DNA of 64,000 bases from Desulfonatronum thiodismutans (GTDB taxonomy: Bacteria; Desulfobacterota; Desulfovibrionia; Desulfovibrionales; Desulfonatronaceae), in the NCBI RefSeq assembly GCF_000717475.1, contig NZ_JPIK01000006.1, positions 47,670 through 111,669 on the forward strand, written 5' to 3'. The translations under genes were made by a program, and so were the position numbers. Numbering within the stretch: the stretch's first letter is position 1; each line of letters opens with the position of its first letter. Under the pieces are notes generated by a model that saw nothing but the letters and a program-made list of their open reading frames with translations, had not been told where the DNA came from and did no database searches. Shown here piece after piece: positions 37,371 to 45,770 of this stretch.

Positions 37371-40300
37371 ATGCCGACACGAACGATAAATTTGAAAATG
37401 GTCCTTGGCCGAAAAGATGATACGGCGGAATTGCGCCGGGCTTTGTGGACCACGCATGAGCACGTCAATTTGGCGGTGGCTGAAGTTGAGCGGGTGCTTT
37501 TACGGTGCAGGGGGCGCTCCTACTGGACGTTGGATCGCCGGGGCGATCCTGTTCATGTGCCGGAGAGCCAGGTCGCTGAAGACGCCCTTGCGATGGCCCG
37601 AGAGGCCCAGCGCCGCAACGGCTGGCCGGTGGTTGGCGAGGACGAGGAAATCTTGCTTGCCCTGCGCTATCTTTACGAACAGATAGTTCCTTCATGCCTT
37701 CTGGATGACCTTGGAAAACCGTTGAAGGGGGATGCTCAGAAAATCGGTACGAATTATGCCGGGCCGTTGTTTGACTCGGACACGTGCAGACGAGATGAAG
37801 GCAAAGACGTCGCATGTTGCGGACCTTTTCACGAGGTTGCGGGGAAGTATCTCGGGGCGTTGCCCGAATGGGCCACCCCCATTTCCAAGCAGGAGTTCGA
37901 CGGCAAGGATGCTTCCCATCTGAGATTCAAGGCAACTGGCGGTGACGATGCATTTTTTCGGGTGTCGATTGAGAAGGCCAATGCGTGGTACGAAGACCCG
38001 GCAAATCAGGATGCTCTGAAAAACAAGGCATACAACAAAGATGACTGGAAAAAGGAGAAGGACAAGGGAATCAGCTCCTGGGCCGTGAAATATATCCAAA
38101 AGCAATTGCAATTGGGCCAGGATCCAAGGACGGAGGTTCGCCGAAAGCTCTGGCTGGAACTTGGGCTTTTACCGCTTTTCATTCCAGTTTTCGATAAGAC
38201 GATGGTGGGCAATCTCTGGAATCGCCTGGCCGTTCGTTTGGCCTTGGCCCACTTGCTTTCCTGGGAAAGCTGGAATCATCGGGCCGTCCAAGACCAGGCC
38301 TTGGCCCGAGCGAAGCGGGATGAACTCGCGGCCTTGTTCCTGGGCATGGAAGACGGCTTTGCTGGTTTGCGCGAATACGAACTGCGGCGCAACGAAAGCA
38401 TCAAGCAACACGCTTTCGAGCCGGTGGATAGGCCATACGTCGTTTCTGGGAGGGCTTTGCGCTCCTGGACTCGCGTGCGGGAGGAATGGCTCCGGCACGG
38501 CGACACCCAGGAAAGCCGCAAAAATATCTGCAACCGTCTGCAAGATCGCCTGCGAGGCAAGTTCGGCGACCCGGACGTGTTTCACTGGCTGGCTGAAGAT
38601 GGACAAGAGGCGCTCTGGAAAGAGCGGGACTGTGTGACGTCTTTTTCCTTGCTCAATGACGCCGATGGCTTGTTGGAAAAACGCAAGGGCTACGCCTTGA
38701 TGACCTTCGCCGATGCCCGGCTTCATCCGCGGTGGGCGATGTATGAGGCCCCCGGTGGTTCGAATCTGCGGACGTATCAGATCCGAAAAACGGAAAACGG
38801 TCTCTGGGCCGATGTGGTATTGCTTTCCCCGAGAAACGAGAGTGCCGCTGTAGAAGAAAAAACGTTCAACGTCCGTCTTGCACCCAGCGGCCAGTTGTCC
38901 AACGTGTCCTTTGACCAGATACAAAAAGGCAGCAAGATGGTTGGCCGCTGTCGATACCAATCGGCCAACCAACAATTTGAGGGCCTGCTGGGAGGCGCGG
39001 AAATCCTCTTCGACCGCAAGAGGATTGCCAACGAGCAACATGGCGCGACGGATTTGGCGAGCAAACCCGGCCACGTCTGGTTCAAGCTGACTCTGGACGT
39101 TCGGCCTCAAGCGCCCCAGGGCTGGCTGGACGGCAAGGGGCGCCCGGCTTTGCCGCCGGAAGCGAAACACTTCAAGACCGCCCTTTCCAACAAGAGCAAG
39201 TTTGCCGATCAGGTCAGACCCGGTCTGCGGGTGCTGTCCGTTGATCTTGGGGTACGCTCCTTCGCGGCCTGCTCGGTCTTCGAACTGGTCCGGGGCGGGC
39301 CTGACCAGGGAACGTATTTCCCGGCAGCCGACGGACGGACCGTGGATGATCCTGAAAAACTTTGGGCCAAACATGAACGGAGTTTCAAGATCACCCTGCC
39401 CGGCGAGAACCCCTCACGCAAGGAAGAGATTGCCCGCCGGGCGGCAATGGAGGAGCTTCGTTCGCTCAATGGGGATATCCGACGATTGAAGGCGATTCTT
39501 CGGCTCAGCGTTCTTCAGGAGGACGATCCGCGTACGGAGCACTTGCGGTTGTTCATGGAAGCGATTGTTGATGACCCGGCGAAAAGCGCCTTAAATGCGG
39601 AATTATTCAAAGGTTTTGGGGATGATCGTTTCAGGTCGACGCCTGACTTGTGGAAGCAGCATTGCCATTTTTTCCACGACAAGGCGGAAAAGGTGGTTGC
39701 CGAGCGTTTCAGCAGGTGGCGCACCGAGACCCGTCCGAAATCCTCATCCTGGCAGGACTGGCGGGAGCGTCGGGGGTACGCGGGCGGCAAGTCTTACTGG
39801 GCCGTGACCTATCTGGAGGCCGTGCGCGGCCTGATCCTGCGGTGGAACATGCGCGGCAGAACATACGGCGAGGTCAACCGTCAGGACAAGAAACAATTCG
39901 GCACGGTCGCCTCCGCGTTGTTGCACCATATCAATCAATTGAAGGAGGATCGCATCAAGACCGGCGCGGACATGATCATCCAGGCCGCGCGCGGCTTCGT
40001 GCCCCGAAAAAACGGCGCGGGTTGGGTTCAGGTTCATGAGCCGTGTCGGCTGATTCTTTTCGAGGACCTGGCCCGCTATCGCTTTCGAACGGATCGATCC
40101 CGGCGGGAAAATTCGCGCCTGATGCGTTGGAGCCATAGGGAAATCGTCAACGAAGTCGGCATGCAGGGCGAGTTATATGGTCTGCACGTCGACACGACGG
40201 AAGCAGGCTTCAGCAGCCGCTATCTGGCATCAAGCGGCGCTCCCGGCGTGCGCTGCCGTCATCTGGTCGAGGAAGACTTCCACGACGGATTGCCCGGTAT

Positions 40301-40982
40301 GCATCTGGTCGGCGAGTTGGATTGGCTGTTGCCCAAGGACAAAGACAGGACCGCGAACGAGGCGCGACGTCTGTTGGGTGGCATGGTCAGGCCCGGTATG
40401 CTCGTACCCTGGGATGGCGGGGAGCTCTTCGCCACGCTGAACGCTGCAAGTCAATTGCACGTCATTCATGCCGACATCAACGCGGCCCAAAACCTCCAGC
40501 GTCGTTTCTGGGGGCGCTGCGGCGAAGCGATTCGGATTGTCTGCAACCAATTGTCCGTGGACGGATCGACCCGATATGAAATGGCCAAGGCTCCAAAGGC
40601 CCGCCTGCTCGGCGCGTTGCAGCAACTGAAGAACGGAGATGCCCCTTTCCACCTGACGAGCATTCCGAACAGTCAAAAGCCGGAAAATAGTTACGTGATG
40701 ACCCCGACCAACGCCGGGAAAAAGTACCGTGCCGGGCCAGGGGAAAAGAGCAGCGGGGAAGAGGACGAACTTGCTCTGGACATCGTGGAACAGGCCGAAG
40801 AGCTTGCCCAAGGCAGGAAAACATTTTTCCGTGACCCCTCCGGAGTATTTTTCGCACCTGACAGGTGGCTGCCCTCCGAGATCTATTGGTCGCGGATACG
40901 ACGACGGATATGGCAAGTCACGCTCGAAAGAAACTCCAGCGGAAGACAAGAAAGGGCGGAAATGGACGAGATGCCGTACTGA
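37371..40982 (+). CDS. cas12b: Cas12b (C2c1), type V-B CRISPR effector nuclease
   Basis: 1203 aa, within the Cas12b range. The N-terminus (PTRTINLKMVL ... LRRALWTTHEHVN) matches the first wedge-domain strand and helix of the family. The split RuvC nuclease is intact: Asp625 in VLSVDLGVRSFA, Glu898 in LILFEDLARYRF and Asp1035 in VIHADINAAQNL, with the SRLMRWSHREI segment between, as in Alicyclobacillus Cas12b. The protein is RNA-guided and cuts double-stranded DNA with a crRNA and tracrRNA. ATG 37371 is chosen (AGGA six bases upstream); TTG 37350 adds seven residues and ATG 37398 would cut the first strand. I recall near-identical sequence reported from Desulfonatronum thiodismutans. No cas1, cas2 or cas4 is adjacent. 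Confidence 0.97.
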   Translation: MPTRTINLKMVLGRKDDTAELRRALWTTHEHVNLAVAEVERVLLRCRGRSYWTLDRRGDPVHVPESQVAEDALAMAREAQRRNGWPVVGEDEEILLALRYLYEQIVPSCLLDDLGKPLKGDAQKIGTNYAGPLFDSDTCRRDEGKDVACCGPFHEVAGKYLGALPEWATPISKQEFDGKDASHLRFKATGGDDAFFRVSIEKANAWYEDPANQDALKNKAYNKDDWKKEKDKGISSWAVKYIQKQLQLGQDPRTEVRRKLWLELGLLPLFIPVFDKTMVGNLWNRLAVRLALAHLLSWESWNHRAVQDQALARAKRDELAALFLGMEDGFAGLREYELRRNESIKQHAFEPVDRPYVVSGRALRSWTRVREEWLRHGDTQESRKNICNRLQDRLRGKFGDPDVFHWLAEDGQEALWKERDCVTSFSLLNDADGLLEKRKGYALMTFADARLHPRWAMYEAPGGSNLRTYQIRKTENGLWADVVLLSPRNESAAVEEKTFNVRLAPSGQLSNVSFDQIQKGSKMVGRCRYQSANQQFEGLLGGAEILFDRKRIANEQHGATDLASKPGHVWFKLTLDVRPQAPQGWLDGKGRPALPPEAKHFKTALSNKSKFADQVRPGLRVLSVDLGVRSFAACSVFELVRGGPDQGTYFPAADGRTVDDPEKLWAKHERSFKITLPGENPSRKEEIARRAAMEELRSLNGDIRRLKAILRLSVLQEDDPRTEHLRLFMEAIVDDPAKSALNAELFKGFGDDRFRSTPDLWKQHCHFFHDKAEKVVAERFSRWRTETRPKSSSWQDWRERRGYAGGKSYWAVTYLEAVRGLILRWNMRGRTYGEVNRQDKKQFGTVASALLHHINQLKEDRIKTGADMIIQAARGFVPRKNGAGWVQVHEPCRLILFEDLARYRFRTDRSRRENSRLMRWSHREIVNEVGMQGELYGLHVDTTEAGFSSRYLASSGAPGVRCRHLVEEDFHDGLPGMHLVGELDWLLPKDKDRTANEARRLLGGMVRPGMLVPWDGGELFATLNAASQLHVIHADINAAQNLQRRFWGRCGEAIRIVCNQLSVDGSTRYEMAKAPKARLLGALQQLKNGDAPFHLTSIPNSQKPENSYVMTPTNAGKKYRAGPGEKSSGEEDELALDIVEQAEELAQGRKTFFRDPSGVFFAPDRWLPSEIYWSRIRRRIWQVTLERNSSGRQERAEMDEMPY

Positions 40983-41055
40983 ACGGCGCATGCGCCCATG
41001 CCGGACAATTTTCCGCCTTGCCCCACGCATAAGAATAGTCTACCGACGAATCATT

Positions 41056-41160
41056 GGTCTACAGGACCAAGGAAATCCGGCGGCAGTGCCCCGACTGCCA
41101 CAAACAGTCACCCGCCGGTGATCATTCATAACTGATCTTTGACGAAACGGCTTTCCGCCT
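41056..41160 (+). ncRNA. Predicted tracrRNA of the Cas12b system
   Basis: Lies between cas12b and the array. Elements: 5' hairpin GGTC-tacag-GACC (41056-41068), long stem CCGGCGG (41077-41083) with CCGCCGG (41112-41118), an internal hairpin with CAGT (41084-41087) and ACTG (41094-41097), then an anti-repeat at 41119-41144. TGATCATTCA (41119-41128) pairs over ten positions, some G-U, with TGGGTGATTG of the repeat; ACTGATC (41131-41137) pairs with GGTCAGT; TTTGACG pairs with CGGCAAG with one mismatch. The order of parts follows the Alicyclobacillus tracrRNA, whose 5' end is also GTCTA-GGAC-like. The 3' end is not fixed; no promoter or terminator is clear. Confidence 0.8.
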
Positions 41161-41346
41161 GCCCCTGGCGTTCGAGCGCTCTGGTGCTTGCAAAATGCCC
41201 GTTACCGCTCGCACTACTCAACGCTCCGGGATATTTTTACTTTCAAGTTTTCTTCATGGCCTGGAGGGGAATGTTCCGCGCCGAACCACGGACCTCTCGA
41301 AAACATGGTTGGAAATTTGCGAGGAGCAAGGCATTCCCGGCTCGAG

Positions 41347-41697
41347 GTCTCGGCAAGCTTGGTCAGTGTTGGGTGATTGGCACATCCAGGTGGTTGGATG
41401 CGGGACATACCTTCCGCCTTGTCTCGGCAAGCTTGGTCAGTGTTGGGTGATTGGCACTGCTTCCCGGCGAACGGCGAGCTGACCTCCTAGATGTGTCTCG
41501 GCAAGCTTGGTCAGTGTTGGGTGATTGGCACCGTCTGCTCGGTCTCGGACTTCACCACCACGTCCACGTCTCGGCAAGCTTGGTCAGTGTTGGGTGATTG
41601 GCACGGGTGCGGCATTTGCGGGTGTTGGGGGAGTGGCAGGGTCTCGGCAAGCTTGGTCAGTGATGGGTGATTGACATCAGTGATGGGTGATTGACAC
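41347..41697 (+). CRISPR. Type V-B CRISPR array, five repeats and four spacers
   Basis: 37-bp repeats at 41347-41383, 41421-41457, 41495-41531 and 41568-41604 are identical, beginning GTCTCGGCAAGCTTGG and ending GGGTGATTGGCAC; the GGCAC end is usual for V-B. Spacers are 37, 37, 36 and 36 bp. The fifth repeat (41641-41677) has three changes near its 3' end, and its last 20 bases are tandemly duplicated (41657-41676 and 41677-41696). Degeneration at this end marks it as the trailer end, and the leader lies toward cas12b. Orientation agrees with the predicted tracrRNA. Confidence 0.97.
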
Positions 41698-41787
41698 TAG
41701 AAGCGCACGGCCTAGGTTACGTTCTTGGGGAAAGCTAGGCAAGTTTTGGATGATAAGAAATAATCATGTCACAAGGAGGGAGTTTTT

Positions 41788-42000
41788 GTGGCGAGAATCA
41801 CCATGTATCGAATTCAAATCAATACAGAAGCTATAAGAAAGGGTGAGCCTATTGCCTGGGTGCATGACGGCCGTCAATGGATATCGACAGCTAACCAACC
41901 ACAAGCTGGTTTGTTGTTGAGTGAAGAAATTGAATCAATTAGAAAGCTTGGATTTCAAGTAGATCTATTGGAAGAGTTCATTTTTGACGATTTGAAATAG
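41788..42000 (+). CDS. Small hypothetical protein next to the CRISPR array
   Basis: 70 aa starting with GTG after a strong AAGGAGG (41773-41779). No recognised domain; the sequence is mixed polar (RITMYRIQINTEAI ... LLEEFIFDDLK) and the coding stretch is much more AT-rich than its neighbours, suggesting recent arrival. It lies 90 bases after the last repeat. Anything from an unrelated island gene to a CRISPR-linked accessory protein is possible; no function is proposed. Confidence 0.6.
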   Translation: MARITMYRIQINTEAIRKGEPIAWVHDGRQWISTANQPQAGLLLSEEIESIRKLGFQVDLLEEFIFDDLK

Positions 42001-42065
42001 CTCTTTTCAGCAATGAAGGCATTGAAGGGGATATGGCCCTTCCGTCCAGGCTCGCCAAGCACCAC

Positions 42066-42713
42066 TCACTTCGAGATATAGTCGTTGTAGGACTGATAAA
42101 AAGCGTCCACCAACCTCACCCGCTCTTCAAGCTCAACAAACCGCCTCAAAATCCGGGACAGCGGTACCCTGTAGCCGACATCCGCATGCCGGACATCCGG
42201 GCAGCAGCGTTGCTTTTCTTCCATTTCCCTGGCCACCTGGGCGTACTCCTCACGAATCACGGCCTCGTCGGGCCGTTCTTCATCTTCCTCCGGCCAGTTC
42301 TCCATCCAGTTGGCGAAAAATGCCTCAAACGGTTCGCCTTCCTCAATCCACGTTTCCATGCCCTCGGTGTCCGATTGGTACAAGGCCACGTTCATGCCGA
42401 GCATCAAGACCGCGTCCTCGGGCAGCATCCGGTCCAGGTAAATGCACAGGCCGGTTTGCTCTTTGCTGGGCTGGGCCTCCAGGGTGGACAGGTGATCCGC
42501 CAGCCAGCGGACGTAGAAGTGATAATCCTCGGATGATCGGCAACCGTTCATGGGGTGGCCTTGTTCGTTCAGAGGGACTTGGCCGTGCCTGCTGTCCCTG
42601 CCCCAGCGCATTCCGGCGTAAACGAGGCCGAAGGGGAGCACCTGATCCTGCGACCTGCCGGGAAGAGCTTGGGCAAGCACGTCCATTATCAGATTGTTCT
42701 CTGTGTTTTCCAT
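42066..42713 (-). CDS. Hypothetical protein of the island
   Basis: 215 aa from ATG 42713, with GGGAGA upstream. Acidic and aromatic-rich (METWIEEGEPFEAFFANWMENWPEE), no signal peptide or membrane segment, no domain that I recognise. Codon use is like the host's. Placed between the CRISPR region and another unknown gene reading away from it. Confidence 0.6.
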   Translation of the reverse strand: MENTENNLIMDVLAQALPGRSQDQVLPFGLVYAGMRWGRDSRHGQVPLNEQGHPMNGCRSSEDYHFYVRWLADHLSTLEAQPSKEQTGLCIYLDRMLPEDAVLMLGMNVALYQSDTEGMETWIEEGEPFEAFFANWMENWPEEDEERPDEAVIREEYAQVAREMEEKQRCCPDVRHADVGYRVPLSRILRRFVELEERVRLVDAFYQSYNDYISK

Positions 42714-43107
42714 GTCATGTTTCTCCCTGGTTGACGGGCTTTGGTGGTTGCCGTTCCGCCGGTGGGATTTGGCCAGATGGGCACTGTATACGATGGCCAC
42801 CATGGCGCTATTGAACTGCCGGAACAAGGCGGTTTGGAGAGAATCAGAAGATTGAACTGCCTTGTTCTAGGATATCAGTGGATTGGGTTTTCATTCTTCT
42901 GATATATGGTGATTTCTGGTTCCTCATGCTGCGCTGCGGGAAAAATCGCCTACCGTGCTCTGCATCTGGCTGAGGCGAAATGAAATGGTGGGCGCTCTTC
43001 AGGCATGCAGGGCGACGAGTCGGCGGGGAAGGGGTGCAAAGAGGTGGTGGAGCGGGGAGCACGCAATGCTGGAGTTCATTGGGAAAAGGCAAAAGCAAGG
43101 GGCCGCG
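42714..43107. other. Intergenic region with short inverted and direct repeats
   Basis: 394 bases between divergent genes. ATTGAACTGCC occurs twice (42810-42820 and 42851-42861); GAACAAGGC (42822-42830) and GCCTTGTTC (42859-42867) form an inverted repeat, as do ATATCAG (42872-42878) and CTGATAT (42899-42905). These may be operators. No gene is supported here. Confidence 0.5.
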
Positions 43108-43710
43108 ATGACGTATGTGGAATTTTCAAGTCTGGTCGCGCGCCAGCCTGATGGAGTCGTTTTACTGGAGGGGCGTAGGGCGATTTTGGAGTGCGATGCG
43201 GTTCACGCGGAAAGTCTGGGCCGGATGCTCGCTGCTCGGTTTCCGAGGCTTCGCTTTCGGACCGGGAACGCCCTGGGCGCGGACGAGGCGTTCAGCAAGG
43301 GCGTTGTTTCCGTGGACGCGACGCGTCTTCAGGTGGTTCTGCCCTACGCCGGACACCGCAGCGGCGCACGCAGGCCTAGCGTTGTTTATGCGTCCCTGGA
43401 TGCCCTGCCAGATAGCTGGGAAGAGAAGCTCGCCGCCAAGACCATCGCGGCCAGCGGGAAATACCGAAGCCTGATCGGCTATCGCAACCGGAGCGCCGCC
43501 ATGGCGGCCAAGGCCGCCTACCTGATGCGGGATACGCTGAAGGCGGTCGGGTGGCGAGGGGAGTTTCCCAGGCCGATCTGCGCGTGTTTTTACGTGGATG
43601 CCCACGATCCGGAGGCCGGAGGCACCGGGCACACGATCCGGGCGTGCCGCCGGGAAGGCGTTCCCGTGGTCTTTCAAGCTGCGTGGCGGAAGTGGGACGG
43701 TGAAGGATGA
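43108..43710 (+). CDS. Rossmann-like (SLOG-type?) hypothetical protein
   Basis: 200 aa from ATG 43108 with AAGGGG upstream. FRTGNALGADEAFSKGV and LQVVLPYAGHR resemble the nucleotide-binding loops of SLOG/DprA-like proteins, which bind nucleotides or ADP-ribose derivatives and turn up in defence and stress islands. A second part with YRSLIGYRNRSAAMAAKAAYLMRD and GGTGHTIRACRREGVPVVFQ follows. The family assignment is by pattern only. Function unknown. Confidence 0.65.
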   Translation: MTYVEFSSLVARQPDGVVLLEGRRAILECDAVHAESLGRMLAARFPRLRFRTGNALGADEAFSKGVVSVDATRLQVVLPYAGHRSGARRPSVVYASLDALPDSWEEKLAAKTIAASGKYRSLIGYRNRSAAMAAKAAYLMRDTLKAVGWRGEFPRPICACFYVDAHDPEAGGTGHTIRACRREGVPVVFQAAWRKWDGEG

Positions 43711-43720
43711 GCGTACCGTC

Positions 43721-44212
43721 CTACCATCCTTGCCGGGAGCGCTGACGAAAGTAGTCGTAGAGGTCAGGGTGGCTTTTGAAGACGGGCAAGGCCATTTCCA
43801 GGCTGGCCCGGATCACCTCGGACCTGTGGGTGTCCAACTGGGCGCACAGGGCCATAAGTTCGGCCTGCCGGTCGTCTGGAAGGACGAAGGACAGCGCGCC
43901 CTTGATTTGGCGGTTGGGTGAGCAAGAGTTGAAGGCATCGTTGGCGCTTGCTTCTGGAACGTCCTTGGCATCTCGACCGTTCTTGCCGAGCTGGACCGGC
44001 TTTGTCTGGTTTTTACGCATGAACGCAGGGATGGAGTCGCCATATGCCTCATGTTCCTCCTGCATGGCGGGCGAGTCCATGTCAGCGTCCGGGCTTCCAT
44101 TTCTTCCGAGGCCGCAGGAAGTATTCCCCGGTTCCTTGGTGACACCCTCGGTGACACCAACGGGCACCTGATCATTCGTGCGCCTGTTGAAAAAAAAATT
44201 CCATAATCCCAT
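43721..44212 (-). CDS. Hypothetical protein with possible ribbon-helix-helix C-terminus
   Basis: 163 aa. The last 60 residues (SFVLPDDRQAELMALCAQL then RSEVIRASLEMAL) could form a ribbon-helix-helix or a short helical DNA-binding unit; the first 90 are low in hydrophobic residues and look disordered. It converges with the gene upstream. A run of 12 Cs lies 54-65 bases before its start on the opposite reading. Confidence 0.5.
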   Translation of the reverse strand: MGLWNFFFNRRTNDQVPVGVTEGVTKEPGNTSCGLGRNGSPDADMDSPAMQEEHEAYGDSIPAFMRKNQTKPVQLGKNGRDAKDVPEASANDAFNSCSPNRQIKGALSFVLPDDRQAELMALCAQLDTHRSEVIRASLEMALPVFKSHPDLYDYFRQRSRQGW

Positions 44213-44537
44213 GCAGCACCTTTCCTTTGCTATCTGTTCTCCATCTCCACATAACCCTGCCAGCGCCCCCCCCCCCCGTCCATTCGGCCAAGATTGTTCT
44301 TTTGACGGTTGCGCGAGGCAAACGTCAAGAAAGCTTGTCGAAGAGCTTCTCGGCGCACGGCGAGGTGATCAGGCTGGATGAAATTTCGTTTGGCTTCTTC
44401 GATGACGTGCCGCGAGGCCAGAAGACGGCATTCGGCCCCTGTCGACAATTGCGGTGCTTGGGGTATAGAGTGTTTTGCCCATCTCAAGGAACTTTTGACG
44501 GTCTTGTTCCCGGCTTTTGATGCCTGGGGCGAGTCGA
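44213..44537. other. Intergenic stretch containing a 12-C homopolymer
   Basis: The tract C12 occupies 44266-44277. It lies in the divergent region between the hypothetical gene on the minus strand and the histidine kinase on the plus strand. No gene is supported in these 325 bases. Confidence 0.6.
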
Positions 44538-45758
44538 ATGGAGAAATCCCCGATGCCCCCTCCTGCTCGAAAATCCCTTTTGGAGCCGAAAACGTCTCCC
44601 TCCGAGGTCTGGCAAGAATCCGGCAAGCAGAAGAGCGTCGTCCCGGACAACGATCCGAATGCGTTGATCCGGGAGAGCGTTGTCGAAAACGTCCTGGAAA
44701 GCATGCCTGCCGGTTTGATGATCGTGGGTAAGGAAGGACGGGTTTTTCAGGTCAACGCTCTTCTGGCCGCTATTCTCGGATTTTCCAGGGACACGCTGCT
44801 GGAGCAGGGCTGGAGCGTTTTGTTCATCGACCATCCCGAGAACAACGACTTCAACGACGCGATCCTGGACGTGATTCAGGAGGCGCGGGTTCGGGAGAGC
44901 CGGGAAGTCTGGTACGCGAGGCCGGACAGCCAGCGGTTTTTCTTGAAGATCACTTCTTCGTTCCTGCGATTTGGCGGGGACGACTGGAGGCTGGTCGTCC
45001 TGGTTGAGGATATGACCGAGTTTCGCCAGATGCACCAGCGGGAAAAGGCCGCTCTGGAAGAGAAGCGTCTCGCGGAGCAGCAACGGGCCGACAGCCTGAA
45101 CAACCTGGCCCTGTCCATTGCCCACCAAATCCGCAATCCGATCATGACCATCGGCGGGTTCGCCGGACTCGCCGCGAAGCACAAGGACAACCCGGACAAG
45201 GTGGCGGAGTATCTAGGAAGCGTGATGGAGTCGGCCCAGCGTCTGGAGCGGATGGCCGCCGCCGTCCGGGAGTACGTTTCCATCACGCCGGGAACATTCC
45301 AACGTCTTGGCGTACAAGACCTGCTGCGCGAGACGGCCCGGAGAGTCGGCAATAACGCCGCGCATCCGGGACGAGTGCTTCAAATCGCCGGGTCGCTTTC
45401 TCCGGATTGGGCGATTTTCGCGGACCCGGGGCTGGTGGCTTTGGCCCTGGACGCCGTGGTGGAGAACGCCTTTGAAGCCTCTGACGGGAGGAGTCCGGGG
45501 GATGGAATCGTGATCATCGAGGCACGGGAAACCGCGGACATGATCGAGGTACGCGTCACCGACGCCGGACGGGGTATCCGTGAGCAGGATCTCCCTTTTG
45601 TCCGCGACCCGTTCTTCACCGCCAAGGCGGTGGGGGCTGGAATGGGATTGGCTGTCGCGCAGCGGGTCATGACCATGCACGGTGGCGATCTGAAGATCAC
45701 GAGCTCACCGGGCAACGGAACCCGGGTCGATCTTTTTTTTTCCAGAGCGCGGGATTGA
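44538..45758 (+). CDS. Cytoplasmic PAS sensor histidine kinase
   Basis: About 406 aa. PAS domain (~50-165), a coiled linker, the phosphoacceptor SIAHQIRNPIMTIGG (HisKA), and a HATPase domain with the N box AVVENAFEA, G1 DAGRGI and G2 GAGMGLAVAQ. No membrane helix, so it senses something in the cytoplasm. No response regulator is adjacent. Start among ATG 44520 and 44538 is uncertain. Converges with rimO. Confidence 0.85.
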   Translation: MEKSPMPPPARKSLLEPKTSPSEVWQESGKQKSVVPDNDPNALIRESVVENVLESMPAGLMIVGKEGRVFQVNALLAAILGFSRDTLLEQGWSVLFIDHPENNDFNDAILDVIQEARVRESREVWYARPDSQRFFLKITSSFLRFGGDDWRLVVLVEDMTEFRQMHQREKAALEEKRLAEQQRADSLNNLALSIAHQIRNPIMTIGGFAGLAAKHKDNPDKVAEYLGSVMESAQRLERMAAAVREYVSITPGTFQRLGVQDLLRETARRVGNNAAHPGRVLQIAGSLSPDWAIFADPGLVALALDAVVENAFEASDGRSPGDGIVIIEARETADMIEVRVTDAGRGIREQDLPFVRDPFFTAKAVGAGMGLAVAQRVMTMHGGDLKITSSPGNGTRVDLFFSRARD

Positions 45759-45770
45759 ACGCACTCCTCA

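Noticed and set aside
41384..41640. Spacers matching other parts of this window (self-targeting)
   Set aside because: By eye I found no long match of spacers 1-3 elsewhere in the window; spacer 4 only resembles the repeat itself. A proper search is needed to exclude shorter matches.
42955..43107. N-terminal extension of the SLOG-like gene from ATG 42955
   Set aside because: The extra residues are Arg-rich and frame-shadow-like; AAGGGG before ATG 43108 decides the start.
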